The notes under the pieces: generated by a model
The model's input: only the letters and a program-made list of their open reading frames with translations
What the model was told of the DNA's origin: nothing
Database searches by the model: none
Assembly: GCA_013361525.1 (NCBI GenBank)
Contig: JABFXY010000215.1
Span: forward strand, 1-55,982
Direction: 5' to 3'
Origin: Polyangiaceae bacterium
GTDB lineage: Bacteria > Myxococcota_A > Polyangia > Polyangiales > Polyangiaceae
DNA: 55,982 nucleotides
Position numbers and translations under genes: made by a program
In this document: one piece after another, positions 34,265-42,306 of the stretch
How positions within the stretch are numbered: the first letter of the stretch is position 1
Layout of the letters: each line of letters opens with the position of its first letter

Positions 34265-37090
34265 ATGGGCGAGCAGATCGATCACCTCTCGCGGGCGCCC
34301 GCCGGCAGGTTCACGCTCGTGGCGCAGCTCGCCGAGGGCCGCCGGTCGTCGGTCTGGGTCGCGGAGGATCACCTCGGTGCGCGTCGCGTCGCGCTGAAGT
34401 TGTTCCCCGAGCACGATCCCTCGAGCTTCCTTCGCCTCGAGCGGGAGGCCCGCGCCTCCGGGCGCGTCGACCACGAAAATACGATCCCGATACTCGAATA
34501 CGGCCGGGCCGACGACCACGGCCCCTACCTGTCGATGCCGCTCGTCGAGGGCAAGACGCTCGGCGCGATCCTCGACTCCGTCGGCCGCGTGCCGGAGCGC
34601 TGGGCACGGTCCGTTCTTCTGCAAATCCTCTCTGCGCTGCAAGCCGTCCACGAGGTCGGAGGCGCGCACGGCGATGTCTCTCCTTCCAACTGCGTTTGCG
34701 AAGGTTTCACCACGTTCGACGAGCCGCCGAAGGTGCGGCTCGCCGATTGGGGGTCGGCGCGATGGCCGAACGATCCGGAGCCGGAGGCCGCCGACGCAGG
34801 CACGGCGCTCTACGCGGCGCCGGAGCGCGCCGCGCTCACGCCGCCGTCCGTCGCTTCGGATCTCTATTCGGTCGGCGTCATCGCGTACGAAATGGCCTGC
34901 GGGGTACCCCCCTTTCGAGCTTCGACGACGGCCGAGCTCGCGTGGCAACACGCCAACGAGCCTCCACGGTCGCCACGCGAGATCGCGCCGGACGCGAGGA
35001 TTTCGCAGCGGCTCGAGGCGGCGATCATGCGCGCACTGAAGAAGGCTCCGGCGGAGCGCTTCGGGTCGGCGCGCGAGCTCGCGGCGAGCCTCGCCGACGA
35101 CGGTGAGAGCCGCGGGTCGGATCCGCGACAACACGCAGTTACGGTTCAGCCCGACAACGAAGTGCGCGCGGCACTGCTCGCGCGGGTCCGCGAATATTGG
35201 ATCGAGGGCGTCCTGGACCGCGCGATGGACGGCGTCATTCTCGTCAAACAATCCATCGTCGTCGCCGAAGCCGTCGGCGATGGTGAGGCGGCGTCCAGCG
35301 GCGAAAGGGTGATCGGGCTCTCCGACGCTTTCGAGCGTTGCGGGCGGGCACTGGTGCTCGTCGGCGCGCCCGGTCACGGCAAGACGGTGAATCTACTGAG
35401 GCTCGCCCGCCAAATGGCGGATCGGGCGGCCCGCCCCGACGGATCCGTCGAGGCAATCCCCGTCGTGTTTACCCTCTCCGCTTGGCGTACATCGGATACC
35501 GAGTTGCTCGGGTGGATGTGCGGAGAGCTCGCCGCGAAATACCAAATACCGCGTACCGCCGGATCACGCCTCTTGTCCCAAGGCGCGCTCGTGCCCCTGT
35601 TGGACGGCCTCGACGACGTGCCTCTGCCGTGTCGAGCGCGCTGTGTCGACGCGATCCAAACCTTTCATCGCGCGCATCCGGCCGTCGGCATCGTCGTGAC
35701 GTGCCGGACCGAAGATCACGCCGGGCTTCCGGCTCGACTGGCTCTCGGAGGAACGGTCGAGCTCCGCCCGCTCGACGAGCGCGATATTGCCCGCCAGCTA
35801 AAGGCCCAGACCCAACGTCCGCTCCTCGCGGCGCTCGAGTCCGACCCGATTCTCGCAGAGCTGTCGCGCACCCCCGTTCTGCTCCACGTGATGCGCATCG
35901 GTTTTCGTGACTCGACGTCCTTCCGCGGCGCCGTCGCGAATCGGGCCGAGGCCGTGTACTCCGTTTTCGAGGCCTATGTCTCCGCGGCGTTGGGGGGCAG
36001 TGGGCGCGATAACCGCGTAGCAGGCCCCGAGGTGCGCGACGCGCTCGAGACGGTCGCTCGCCATTTGACCCGTACCGGCCGGACCGTCTTCCTCCTCGAG
36101 GACACACAGCCGGACGGGTTGACCACGAGAGGGCAGCTCCTCGCGTATGCCTTCCTTTCGCGCGCGGTCGTCGCGGCTCTCTTCTGTCTCAGCACGGTAT
36201 TGGCGGTCGGGCTCTCTCCGCTCGAAAACGAAGGTTTCGAGACGACCCTCGGATTCGCGGTAGCGCTTGCGTCGGTCTCGTTCCTGGTGCTGACGGCGGG
36301 CTTCGGCCTCCTCGGCTACAGGGCACTTGCCCGCCCCGCCCATCCGCCGTCGGGCCGAATCGTCGATTTCGCTCGAGCCCTCGCGCTGGGTGGGGTGCTC
36401 GGCGGCGCGGCCGGTGCGGTGATTCACCCCATCTATCCACATCCCATCGCCACGGTCATGTCCCTGGAGATGGGAATCGTCGGCTCCGCGATTCTCAGCT
36501 TGAGCCGGCGGAAGTGCTCCGGGTCGAGCAAGGACGTCGTACCGGTCGAGATGCTGGGCTGGTCGTGGCGCAACATCGAGCCGCGTGCTGTCGTCGGTCT
36601 CGCTCTGGCTTGTTGCGCGCTCTTCGTCTTCTTTTCGTGGATCGAGGTGCGATCGACGGCGGTCTACGTCGCAACGGCCGTCGCCTGCGTCGGGCTCGGC
36701 ATTCTCGGGCACCGTACCCGCTCGCTGGCCGTCAGGGCGTCGCCGAACGTGGGTATCCATCGGACACTGCGTAACGCTGCCGCCGCCGCGACGATGACCT
36801 TCGCCGCTTCCTCGTTGTTGTTCGGAATCACGTATGGCCTCTATGGAGCCTTTGTCGGATTGACGGTCGCGACCGTGACTGGCCTCTTCTTGGGCGGCGT
36901 GGACGCGATCAACCATTACGCGGTTCGGCTGGTGCTCCACGCCTCCGGCGTCGTGCCCTTCGAAATCGTCTCTCGACTCGACAAAAGTGTCGCGTTTGGG
37001 CTCACGCGTCGCGTGGGCAATGGCTACATGTACATGCACGCCATGCTTCAACGTCATTTGGCCGGCGAACGAGGCTCCAAACATTCATGA
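34265..37090 (+). CDS. Kinase-like/NACHT/multi-TM protein, first gene of a six-gene operon
   Basis: 941 residues. (1) A Hanks-kinase-like domain, 14-280, with K45 (VALKLF), HGDVSPSN (135-142, canonical HRDLKPxN) and DWG (161-163). Catalytic Asp137 remains, but R and the catalytic-loop K are replaced. (2) A linker with the NACHT-associated EYWIEGVLDRAM (310-321). (3) A NACHT STAND NTPase: Walker A VGAPGHGKT (366-374), Walker B LLDGLDD (445-451), VVTCRTED (477-484). (4) About eight TM segments at 633-652, 664-688, 705-722, 730-747, 775-793, 798-815, 842-862, 865-882. (5) A C-terminus with RRVGNGYMYMHAMLQRHLA, resembling the RVGGGYxFIHRLLxxxFA ending of cyanobacterial membrane NACHT proteins. 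No beta-propeller or TPR sensor is on the same chain. The stop overlaps the next start (ATGA). Confidence 0.9.
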   Translation: MGEQIDHLSRAPAGRFTLVAQLAEGRRSSVWVAEDHLGARRVALKLFPEHDPSSFLRLEREARASGRVDHENTIPILEYGRADDHGPYLSMPLVEGKTLGAILDSVGRVPERWARSVLLQILSALQAVHEVGGAHGDVSPSNCVCEGFTTFDEPPKVRLADWGSARWPNDPEPEAADAGTALYAAPERAALTPPSVASDLYSVGVIAYEMACGVPPFRASTTAELAWQHANEPPRSPREIAPDARISQRLEAAIMRALKKAPAERFGSARELAASLADDGESRGSDPRQHAVTVQPDNEVRAALLARVREYWIEGVLDRAMDGVILVKQSIVVAEAVGDGEAASSGERVIGLSDAFERCGRALVLVGAPGHGKTVNLLRLARQMADRAARPDGSVEAIPVVFTLSAWRTSDTELLGWMCGELAAKYQIPRTAGSRLLSQGALVPLLDGLDDVPLPCRARCVDAIQTFHRAHPAVGIVVTCRTEDHAGLPARLALGGTVELRPLDERDIARQLKAQTQRPLLAALESDPILAELSRTPVLLHVMRIGFRDSTSFRGAVANRAEAVYSVFEAYVSAALGGSGRDNRVAGPEVRDALETVARHLTRTGRTVFLLEDTQPDGLTTRGQLLAYAFLSRAVVAALFCLSTVLAVGLSPLENEGFETTLGFAVALASVSFLVLTAGFGLLGYRALARPAHPPSGRIVDFARALALGGVLGGAAGAVIHPIYPHPIATVMSLEMGIVGSAILSLSRRKCSGSSKDVVPVEMLGWSWRNIEPRAVVGLALACCALFVFFSWIEVRSTAVYVATAVACVGLGILGHRTRSLAVRASPNVGIHRTLRNAAAAATMTFAASSLLFGITYGLYGAFVGLTVATVTGLFLGGVDAINHYAVRLVLHASGVVPFEIVSRLDKSVAFGLTRRVGNGYMYMHAMLQRHLAGERGSKHS

Positions 37091-38496
37091 CGGAGGTCAC
37101 GGCGGGCCGGGTCGCCATCGCCGTCGCCGTGGGCGCCGCCGTCGCAACACCCCTATTGCTCGTCAACGTCACTTCGTCGACGGATCCTTGCGACGCGGTG
37201 CACGCCCCGCCTCTCACCGGTTATCACCTCGGGTGGGTTCCGGGCCAATCGACTTCGGGCGCCCCGATGGACATCGAGGTGGCCGACATGGACCTCGACG
37301 GAAATGCCGACATCGTCGTCTCGAGAGGGGGATTGGACGACGGAGAACGAGGTGTCGTCGAGATTCTTTACGGTCCGCATCACCCGCCTGCGGATGCTCC
37401 TTGTCTCGAGGCGGAGGCTCCGACAGGTCGCGCCCCCTGGAGCTCGTCGGTCGCGAAGCCGTATGCGAAGCTCGCTGTCGGACAGCTCGACGGAGATGGG
37501 TGTCCCGACATCGTCGTCGGCGATTTCGAGGGTGGTGCCGATGTCTTCTGGGGCCGTCGCGACGGGACGTTATGTGCTTCTCCCGATCCACCGGTATCCA
37601 TCGATGACGGCGTCGGTATCGCCGACGTGGCTCTCGTGGACGTCGACACCGACGGTGCGCTCGATCTGGTCGCTGCCCGCTTGAGCCGGGACCCGAAGCG
37701 CAAGAATCGCGGATACCCCCCACGCGTATATTGGAATCGGAATCGCGATTTCGCCGCCGCGAGCCCACTCGAGCTCGGGGATGCGATCGTCGGGGCTGCG
37801 ACGTTGACCGTCCTGGCGCTCGACGAAGACCTCCGGCGAGACGACATCGTCTTCGGAGCTCGCGCCATCTCGCTCGGCGGCGTCTACGACGTCGGTTGGG
37901 GTGTCGGATATCACCGCCGGGCGGCAACGCCGTTTCCTGCGAAGGGTGAGCTCTTTCGACGGCCGGGTGGGCCGGTCAGCGAGCTCGGAGACGCGCCCTA
38001 CGTGGTTGGCATCGCGGACGTCGGCGGCCCGGGCGAGCCGGCACGGGTCGCCGTCGCCTCGAGTGGGCATTGGTGTGCCCGCCCGCAATGCTCGTCTGCC
38101 GCGGTGCTCGAGGGTTATCGATGGGAAGGGGACTCCATGGTTGCCGACAGTCGTCTTGCCGGTCAGCCTGCGGGCAATTGGTTGCCGCTCGCCGCCGGGG
38201 GGTTGAATGGCGACGCCCCTCCGGACCTGGTGGCTGGCTTCGCGTGTGGCGCGCAGTTGCTCGAGCCCGGACGTCTGCTCGTGCTCCAGAGTGCGGGGGA
38301 TGCTTACGAGATGCGCGCCGCGTTCGATCGCGACTACGTCGTACGGGCAATCGCGATCGGGAATCTGAATTCTAGTGGAGATTTGGCGTCCACCCATGAC
38401 ATCGTGTTCGGTACTGTCAAAGGTCAGTCTTCCGGCGGCTCCTCGGTGAGCGCCGGGGAGGTCGGCGTGCTGTATTCCTGCACGGTCGACCGTTGA
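37087..38496 (+). CDS. Exported FG-GAP (VCBS-type) beta-propeller protein
   Basis: 469 residues. N-terminal hydrophobic signal or anchor (about 8-27: GRVAIAVAVGAAVATPLLLV), then FG-GAP/VCBS-type repeats. Each has an acidic Ca-binding-type loop: DMDLDGNADIVVSRGG, QLDGDGCPDIVVGDFEGG, VDVDTDGALDLVAARL, GLNGDAPPDLVAGF. Such propellers bind ligands or partners outside the cytoplasm. Four cysteines are spread between blades. Its ATG overlaps the stop of the NACHT gene, so the two are translationally coupled; this could be the outer sensor or partner that the NACHT chain lacks. That is inference. Confidence 0.85.
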   Translation: MTEVTAGRVAIAVAVGAAVATPLLLVNVTSSTDPCDAVHAPPLTGYHLGWVPGQSTSGAPMDIEVADMDLDGNADIVVSRGGLDDGERGVVEILYGPHHPPADAPCLEAEAPTGRAPWSSSVAKPYAKLAVGQLDGDGCPDIVVGDFEGGADVFWGRRDGTLCASPDPPVSIDDGVGIADVALVDVDTDGALDLVAARLSRDPKRKNRGYPPRVYWNRNRDFAAASPLELGDAIVGAATLTVLALDEDLRRDDIVFGARAISLGGVYDVGWGVGYHRRAATPFPAKGELFRRPGGPVSELGDAPYVVGIADVGGPGEPARVAVASSGHWCARPQCSSAAVLEGYRWEGDSMVADSRLAGQPAGNWLPLAAGGLNGDAPPDLVAGFACGAQLLEPGRLLVLQSAGDAYEMRAAFDRDYVVRAIAIGNLNSSGDLASTHDIVFGTVKGQSSGGSSVSAGEVGVLYSCTVDR

Positions 38497-38523
38497 TCGT
38501 CATTCGTAGCGAAGGAGCTTTAC

Positions 38524-38910
38524 ATGGTTTGGACCGCACCCAGCATCGAGCTTCATTCACTTCAGAGTAAGGGTCCGGGGGGAGGACCAGGCGACGTGCA
38601 CGAGTTCGTCGCGACGGGCTCGGGCTTCGTGATGGGGACGAGTCAGCTCGTCTTCGTTCGGGCCAACATCGAATCATCGAGTGGGCTGAAGCCTTACCAA
38701 GTAGTCCCCTGTCACGAGCTCAACGTCAAAGAGGTAGAGGACGGACAGGAGCTCGGCTTCAAGGCCACGTTTGGCGAGCGCGAGGGCGGGACCTATCACC
38801 TGATCGGATGGAACCCGCCGCTTCAGGGGGGTAATCAGGTCTGTGTTCTCGAATGGGTCATGGGCATCGGAAGCGTGCCCGGTAAACCCGTCGAGGTCGT
38901 CGTCAAATAA
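38524..38910 (+). CDS. Hypothetical 128-residue protein
   Basis: No family recognised. No signal peptide or TM; strand-rich (HEFVATGSGFVMGTSQLVFVRANIE, LGFKATFGEREGGTYHLIGW, CVLEWVMGIG), with two Cys (VVPCHEL, QVCVLEW) and an early Gly/Pro loop (KGPGGGPGDVHEF). AGGAG sits ideally before the ATG at 38524. It lies 27 bp after the FG-GAP gene and its stop overlaps the next start by one base (TAATG), so it is a core member of the NACHT operon. It could be a small signal, inhibitor or effector component; nothing in the sequence decides. Confidence 0.72.
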   Translation: MVWTAPSIELHSLQSKGPGGGPGDVHEFVATGSGFVMGTSQLVFVRANIESSSGLKPYQVVPCHELNVKEVEDGQELGFKATFGEREGGTYHLIGWNPPLQGGNQVCVLEWVMGIGSVPGKPVEVVVK

Positions 38911-39887
38911 TGACGTCGGGGCGCGAGCGCCTCGAAGCCATGCTGGGGGAGTGCGATGGTGATCTCGTCTCGGAGGTCGCGCGGGGTCGTCTGCGCCGCG
39001 CGATCGACACGCTGACAGGCGCCTCGCCCGAGCTCGCCTTCGAGTGCCATCTCGATTCTCCGCGCGTCGATCTCGTCGCGCGGGTGCGGCTCTCCGATCG
39101 CTCGGTTCTCCTCGAATCTTCTGCGACGCGTGGGAGCCTGCGACGGTTCCTCGAGCGATGGGAAGATCCGAACGATCCGCTCGCGCCGATCCCGTTCGTC
39201 GAGATCGAATACGACCTCGACGGCGACGACGCCGAGCCGTGGATTGGCCCGGCCATCGAGCCGCTCCTGCGTCGCGGTGTCCGGGCGATTCACGAAGCGA
39301 GGATGGGACGGCCGGTCCACGACTGGATGAGCTACCGGCTCGCCGCGGCTTTTCTCGAGACATTCACCTCGGACAGCGAAGCGTGGAAGCGACGCGCGAT
39401 GGAGTGCTTCGAGGCGCTCCCAGGCCTCGGATGTATCAACCACTTCACGTTGCTCGATCTCCGACCCGAACGGCCCACGCCGGGCATGCGAATGATCGTG
39501 TCGCTGCCGCGTCCGGCGCTCCGGCGCTACCTCGAGCGCGTCGGATGGGCGGGGGACATCTCGGGCTTCGACGCGACGGTTGACCGCTTCACACCCGGAG
39601 CAGATCGTGTCGACTTCGATCTCGACGTTCGGTCGTCCGACACCTCGGCGCGTGCGGCGTTCTACGTCGAATTCCGAGCGCCTCGCGCGAAGAGCTCGGT
39701 CCTCGCCGGCCTCCTCGACGCGCTCGAAGCGGATTCGAACGCAGCTGGCGCGCCGATCGACGCACTTCGGAGATGGGTCGCAAGGGTCGACGCGCGCGCT
39801 TCGCGGGTGCTGACTATGAAGCTCACCCTCGAGCGCGAAAAGACTCGGGTCAAGGCTTACTTGGGTAGCCTCGGATCGGTACCATGA
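38910..39887 (+). CDS. Hypothetical 325-residue protein of the NACHT operon
   Basis: Not recognised. A soluble alpha/beta protein without a signal peptide. Recurrent strand-like segments: IPFVEIEYDLDGDDAEP, INHFTLLDLRPERPTPGMRMIVSLPRPALRRYLERVGW, RVDFDLDVRSSD, ARAAFYVEF, and a C-terminal KLTLEREKTRVKAYLG that looks like a conserved motif. Four to five beta-alpha repeats are possible, reminiscent of repeated beta-barrel enzymes, but I would not name one. It starts by TAATG overlap with the preceding gene and ends by ATGA overlap with the FHA gene, so tight stoichiometry with its neighbours is implied. Confidence 0.78.
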   Translation: MTSGRERLEAMLGECDGDLVSEVARGRLRRAIDTLTGASPELAFECHLDSPRVDLVARVRLSDRSVLLESSATRGSLRRFLERWEDPNDPLAPIPFVEIEYDLDGDDAEPWIGPAIEPLLRRGVRAIHEARMGRPVHDWMSYRLAAAFLETFTSDSEAWKRRAMECFEALPGLGCINHFTLLDLRPERPTPGMRMIVSLPRPALRRYLERVGWAGDISGFDATVDRFTPGADRVDFDLDVRSSDTSARAAFYVEFRAPRAKSSVLAGLLDALEADSNAAGAPIDALRRWVARVDARASRVLTMKLTLEREKTRVKAYLGSLGSVP

Positions 39888-40849
39888 GAGGCGTTATGGG
39901 CGCGTTTCACCGGGGTGGTGACGACACGAGATTCGAGCTGTCCGCGGTCACGCGCGTCGGGCGTGATCCGCAGAACGAGCTCCTGCTCGATGCCGGATCC
40001 ATCTCGCAGTTTCATGCTGTCATCCGGTGGTCTTCCCCTGGTGAATGGGAGCTTCGCGATCTCGGAAGCATCAACGGTACGCGCGTCGACGGTGTGCTCG
40101 TCCCATCGGCGGAGCGGCGCATCCTGCGCGAGGGCGAATGCGTCGAGTTCGGGCACGGGACGGAACCGTTCATCGTCGCAGATGTCTCACGACCCTTACC
40201 CGAGGCCCGAGACATCCTCTCGGGCGAACGAATCTTCGGAAGCCCACACATGCTGACGCTCGGGGGACCGGAGGGGACGATCATCGACGTCCTTGAGGAG
40301 CAGCGAGGGAGCTGGGTATTGGAAGCGGGTGACATGGTCACGGCGATTCGGAGCGGGCAGGTCATCGCCGTCGGCAATCGACATTATCGATTGAGCCTTC
40401 CATTGCCCGCGCCGGAGACGGAAGAGACGCGCGTGACGACGGAGCGCGTGTTGCCGGTCGACCCGCTGGGTGACGCGCGGCTGGCCTTCTTCGTGAGCTC
40501 CGATCACGAGTCGGTGACGATGCGGATCGATTGGGCCGATCGCCGGTGGGAGTCGCAAAAGGCATACAACCGCGCGCTCCTCGCGCTCGCTCAAGTTCGC
40601 CTCCGCGATCAAGAGGTCGCGCGCCTACTCCCACAAGAACAAGGGTGGATCTATGGGGACGAGCTATGCACGCTCGCCGATTACGACGGAGTCGGCCGAT
40701 TGAACGTCGAGATTCACCGCGCACGGACGGAGCTCGCCAAAAATGGCGTGCCCAACGGGCCCGCGATCGTCCAGCGCAGGCGGGGGACGGGGCAGCTTCG
40801 CATCGGTACGAATCGCATACGGATCGTCGATGGCGCTCCCCGGCAGTGA
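39884..40849 (+). CDS. FHA-domain protein with a possible C-terminal winged-helix domain
   Basis: 321 residues. FHA domain at about 20-105: VGRDPQNELLLDAGSISQFHAVIR gives the GR and SxxH motifs, LRDLGSINGTRVDG the NG motif, so it should bind phosphothreonine peptides. A middle beta segment (about 110-185) is unassigned. The C-terminal 200-321 (YNRALLALAQVRLRDQEVARLLPQEQGWIYGDELCTLAD...RLNVEIHRARTELAKNGV) has the helix pattern of a winged HTH, though a DNA target is not shown. In an operon led by a kinase-like NACHT protein, it is the natural phospho-reader. ATGA overlap with the previous gene, 20-bp overlap with the next. Confidence 0.85.
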   Translation: MRGVMGAFHRGGDDTRFELSAVTRVGRDPQNELLLDAGSISQFHAVIRWSSPGEWELRDLGSINGTRVDGVLVPSAERRILREGECVEFGHGTEPFIVADVSRPLPEARDILSGERIFGSPHMLTLGGPEGTIIDVLEEQRGSWVLEAGDMVTAIRSGQVIAVGNRHYRLSLPLPAPETEETRVTTERVLPVDPLGDARLAFFVSSDHESVTMRIDWADRRWESQKAYNRALLALAQVRLRDQEVARLLPQEQGWIYGDELCTLADYDGVGRLNVEIHRARTELAKNGVPNGPAIVQRRRGTGQLRIGTNRIRIVDGAPRQ

Positions 40850-41711
40850 ACCGAGCCTCGGCGGCGTGGAGGTCGCGCGTGGCGATGACGCCGCGCCGGA
40901 TCCGATTGCGTATTACACGGAGTGTTGGGTCGAGCGTTTTCGGGCCGGGCACAACCCCACGTCGCTCGCCATTCATTATGGGCTCGTCGACGACGCCCGT
41001 ATCGACTTCGAGCGCGCAAAGCTCGCGATCAATACGCACGTCGTAGAGCGATTGGCCATTTCGCGGCTCGGCGAAGCGTCCCTCGTCGATCTCGGCTGTG
41101 GTGTCGGTGGGACGATCTTGGACCTCGCGTCCCGCTTTTCGTCGTGGCGGTTCTCGGGGGTCGACCGTACGCCCGCGAGCCTTTCGTTCGCGGGCTCCCG
41201 CGCCGCCGAACGTGGGTATGGCGAGCGCGTTCGATGGATCCAATCCGATTACGCCGCCACGCCGCTGTCGCCCGGGTTCGACGGCGCATATGCCATCGAG
41301 TCGGCGTGCCATTGCGACGACAAACGTCGATTGCTCGCGGAGGCGATGCGCTTGCTTCGGTCGGGAGCGTCGTTCGTCGTGGTCGACTTCTTCCGTACGC
41401 GCCGCCCGCTCGATGCGCCCGCGCGGCGAAGGTATGCCGAGCTCCTGCGCGGCTTCTGCGTGGCCGACTACTACGACGAAGAGCTCGCCGCGCTCGCGCC
41501 GGCGGCCGGCTTCGCCGCGACCGACGTCGAGGATCTCACCGCGCGTGTGCTCCCGTCCGTCGCGCGGTCCGCCGACAAAGCGCGCGCTCGACTGAACGGG
41601 GACGCCGTCGGCGAGCGCATGCGCTTCCACCTCGAAGCGTGCATCGCCGTCGAAGCGCTGTGCGAATCAGGACACCTCTCGTACGGGTCGTTTCGCGCGA
41701 CGAAGCCCTGA
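40830..41711 (+). CDS. Class I SAM-dependent methyltransferase
   Basis: 293 residues. An N-terminal helical cap (IAYYTECWVERFRAGHNPTSLAIHYG) of the kind seen in small-molecule C- or O-methyltransferases such as the tocopherol/geranyl-diphosphate methyltransferase group. SAM motif I is SLVDLGCGVGGTILDLASRF, with FSGVDRTPAS (motif II), FDGAYAIESACHCDDKRRLLAEAMRLLRSG (motifs IV-V) and a final variable region. The ATG at 40830 lies inside the FHA gene's last codons, with GGA six bases upstream. It is the last gene of the NACHT operon; the modified substrate is unknown. Confidence 0.85.
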   Translation: MALPGSEPSLGGVEVARGDDAAPDPIAYYTECWVERFRAGHNPTSLAIHYGLVDDARIDFERAKLAINTHVVERLAISRLGEASLVDLGCGVGGTILDLASRFSSWRFSGVDRTPASLSFAGSRAAERGYGERVRWIQSDYAATPLSPGFDGAYAIESACHCDDKRRLLAEAMRLLRSGASFVVVDFFRTRRPLDAPARRRYAELLRGFCVADYYDEELAALAPAAGFAATDVEDLTARVLPSVARSADKARARLNGDAVGERMRFHLEACIAVEALCESGHLSYGSFRATKP

Positions 41712-42194
41712 GTCACCGAGGCATCGCATCGACGATTCTTCGAGCCAAGTGGCTTGTAATCTCCAGTAACTGACGACCCCGTGCGCCCGCTCGTACCGTG
41801 GGGCCCGGCGCGTCAATGGTGATGCGGCCTGGCCACGGCGGGGTGGGGCGTGCCATAGGAGGCGGGGCGTCGGTGGGGCGGGACGGCCCCCGCCTCCTGC
41901 GGAACGATCGCAGCGCGCATGGGAGCGGTGAGCGCGCCGACTCGGGTCAAGGCAACTTCACGTCCGCCCACAAGACACCGAGCTCGAGCTCGATCGCCGC
42001 GAACGGCTTCGCGCGGATGCGCCAGCCTCCGAGGTCCGTCACGAGGATGGCCTCGCTCGAACGGAGGCCCCAGCTCCTCTACCAGCGCGTTCGCGGCGGC
42101 ATGCGGCTTCCCCGGCCGCCCGGTGCTGAACGTCTGTGCGTTTTCTGCCTCGAAAAGATGCCTGTGGGCGCTTCCCCCGTGAATTCCCGCCGCG
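41712..42194. other. Intergenic stretch between the NACHT operon and rpsA
   Basis: About 480 bp without a convincing intact gene. Several frames are open for over 100 codons because of the high G+C, but they have skewed compositions. One minus-strand segment (41947-42078) reads like real protein and is listed separately. No tRNA T-loop, intrinsic terminator or repeat copy was seen, so how NACHT-operon transcription ends is not visible. Confidence 0.5.
41947..42078 (-). pseudogene. Possible gene remnant, 43 codons
   Basis: A minus-strand frame bounded upstream by a stop reads ILVTDLGGWRIRAKPF, then AAIELELGVLWADVKLP before a TGA. The mix of hydrophobic, acidic and aromatic residues looks coding, unlike the Arg/Pro-rich shadow frames around it. 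A different frame just upstream (KPHAAANALVEELG) could be its frameshifted front part. It is too short to name. Confidence 0.25.
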
Positions 42195-42223
42195 TTGACA
42201 AGGAGGGGTTCCGGGACTATTCC
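42195..42223 (+). promoter_or_regulatory. Sigma70-type promoter of rpsA
   Basis: TTGACA at 42195-42200, a 17-bp spacer, and TATTCC at 42218-42223. The predicted start of transcription near 42230 leaves a leader of about 77 nt before the rpsA ATG, holding two hairpins. Confidence 0.65.
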
Positions 42224-42232
42224 ACGCGACCT

Positions 42233-42290
42233 CTTGGTGGGGAAACCGCCAAGAAGAAGGAGCAACCTGCGGCTCAGCGAGCTCGCTGAG
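42233..42290 (+). promoter_or_regulatory. Structured rpsA 5' leader with two hairpins
   Basis: Hairpin 1: CTTGGTGG (42233-42240), loop GGAAA, CCGCCAAG (42246-42253), an 8-bp stem with one T-G pair. Hairpin 2: the perfect palindrome CTCAGCGAGCTCGCTGAG (42273-42290). The ATG at 42307 has no Shine-Dalgarno sequence (CGTAACCAATTT precedes it); the only GGAG, at 42259-42262, is too far away. E. coli rpsA likewise has a structured leader with a poor SD, where S1 represses its own translation. Confidence 0.6.
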
Positions 42291-42306
42291 TACGCGTAAC
42301 CAATTT

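Noticed and set aside
41798..42289. A 163-codon plus-strand frame before rpsA
   Set aside because: Composition is Arg/Pro/Ser-rich without a start signal, and it runs across the rpsA promoter and leader.
42181..42300. tRNA gene in the rpsA leader region
   Set aside because: No T-loop consensus or acceptor stem could be found; the structure is better explained as promoter plus leader hairpins.
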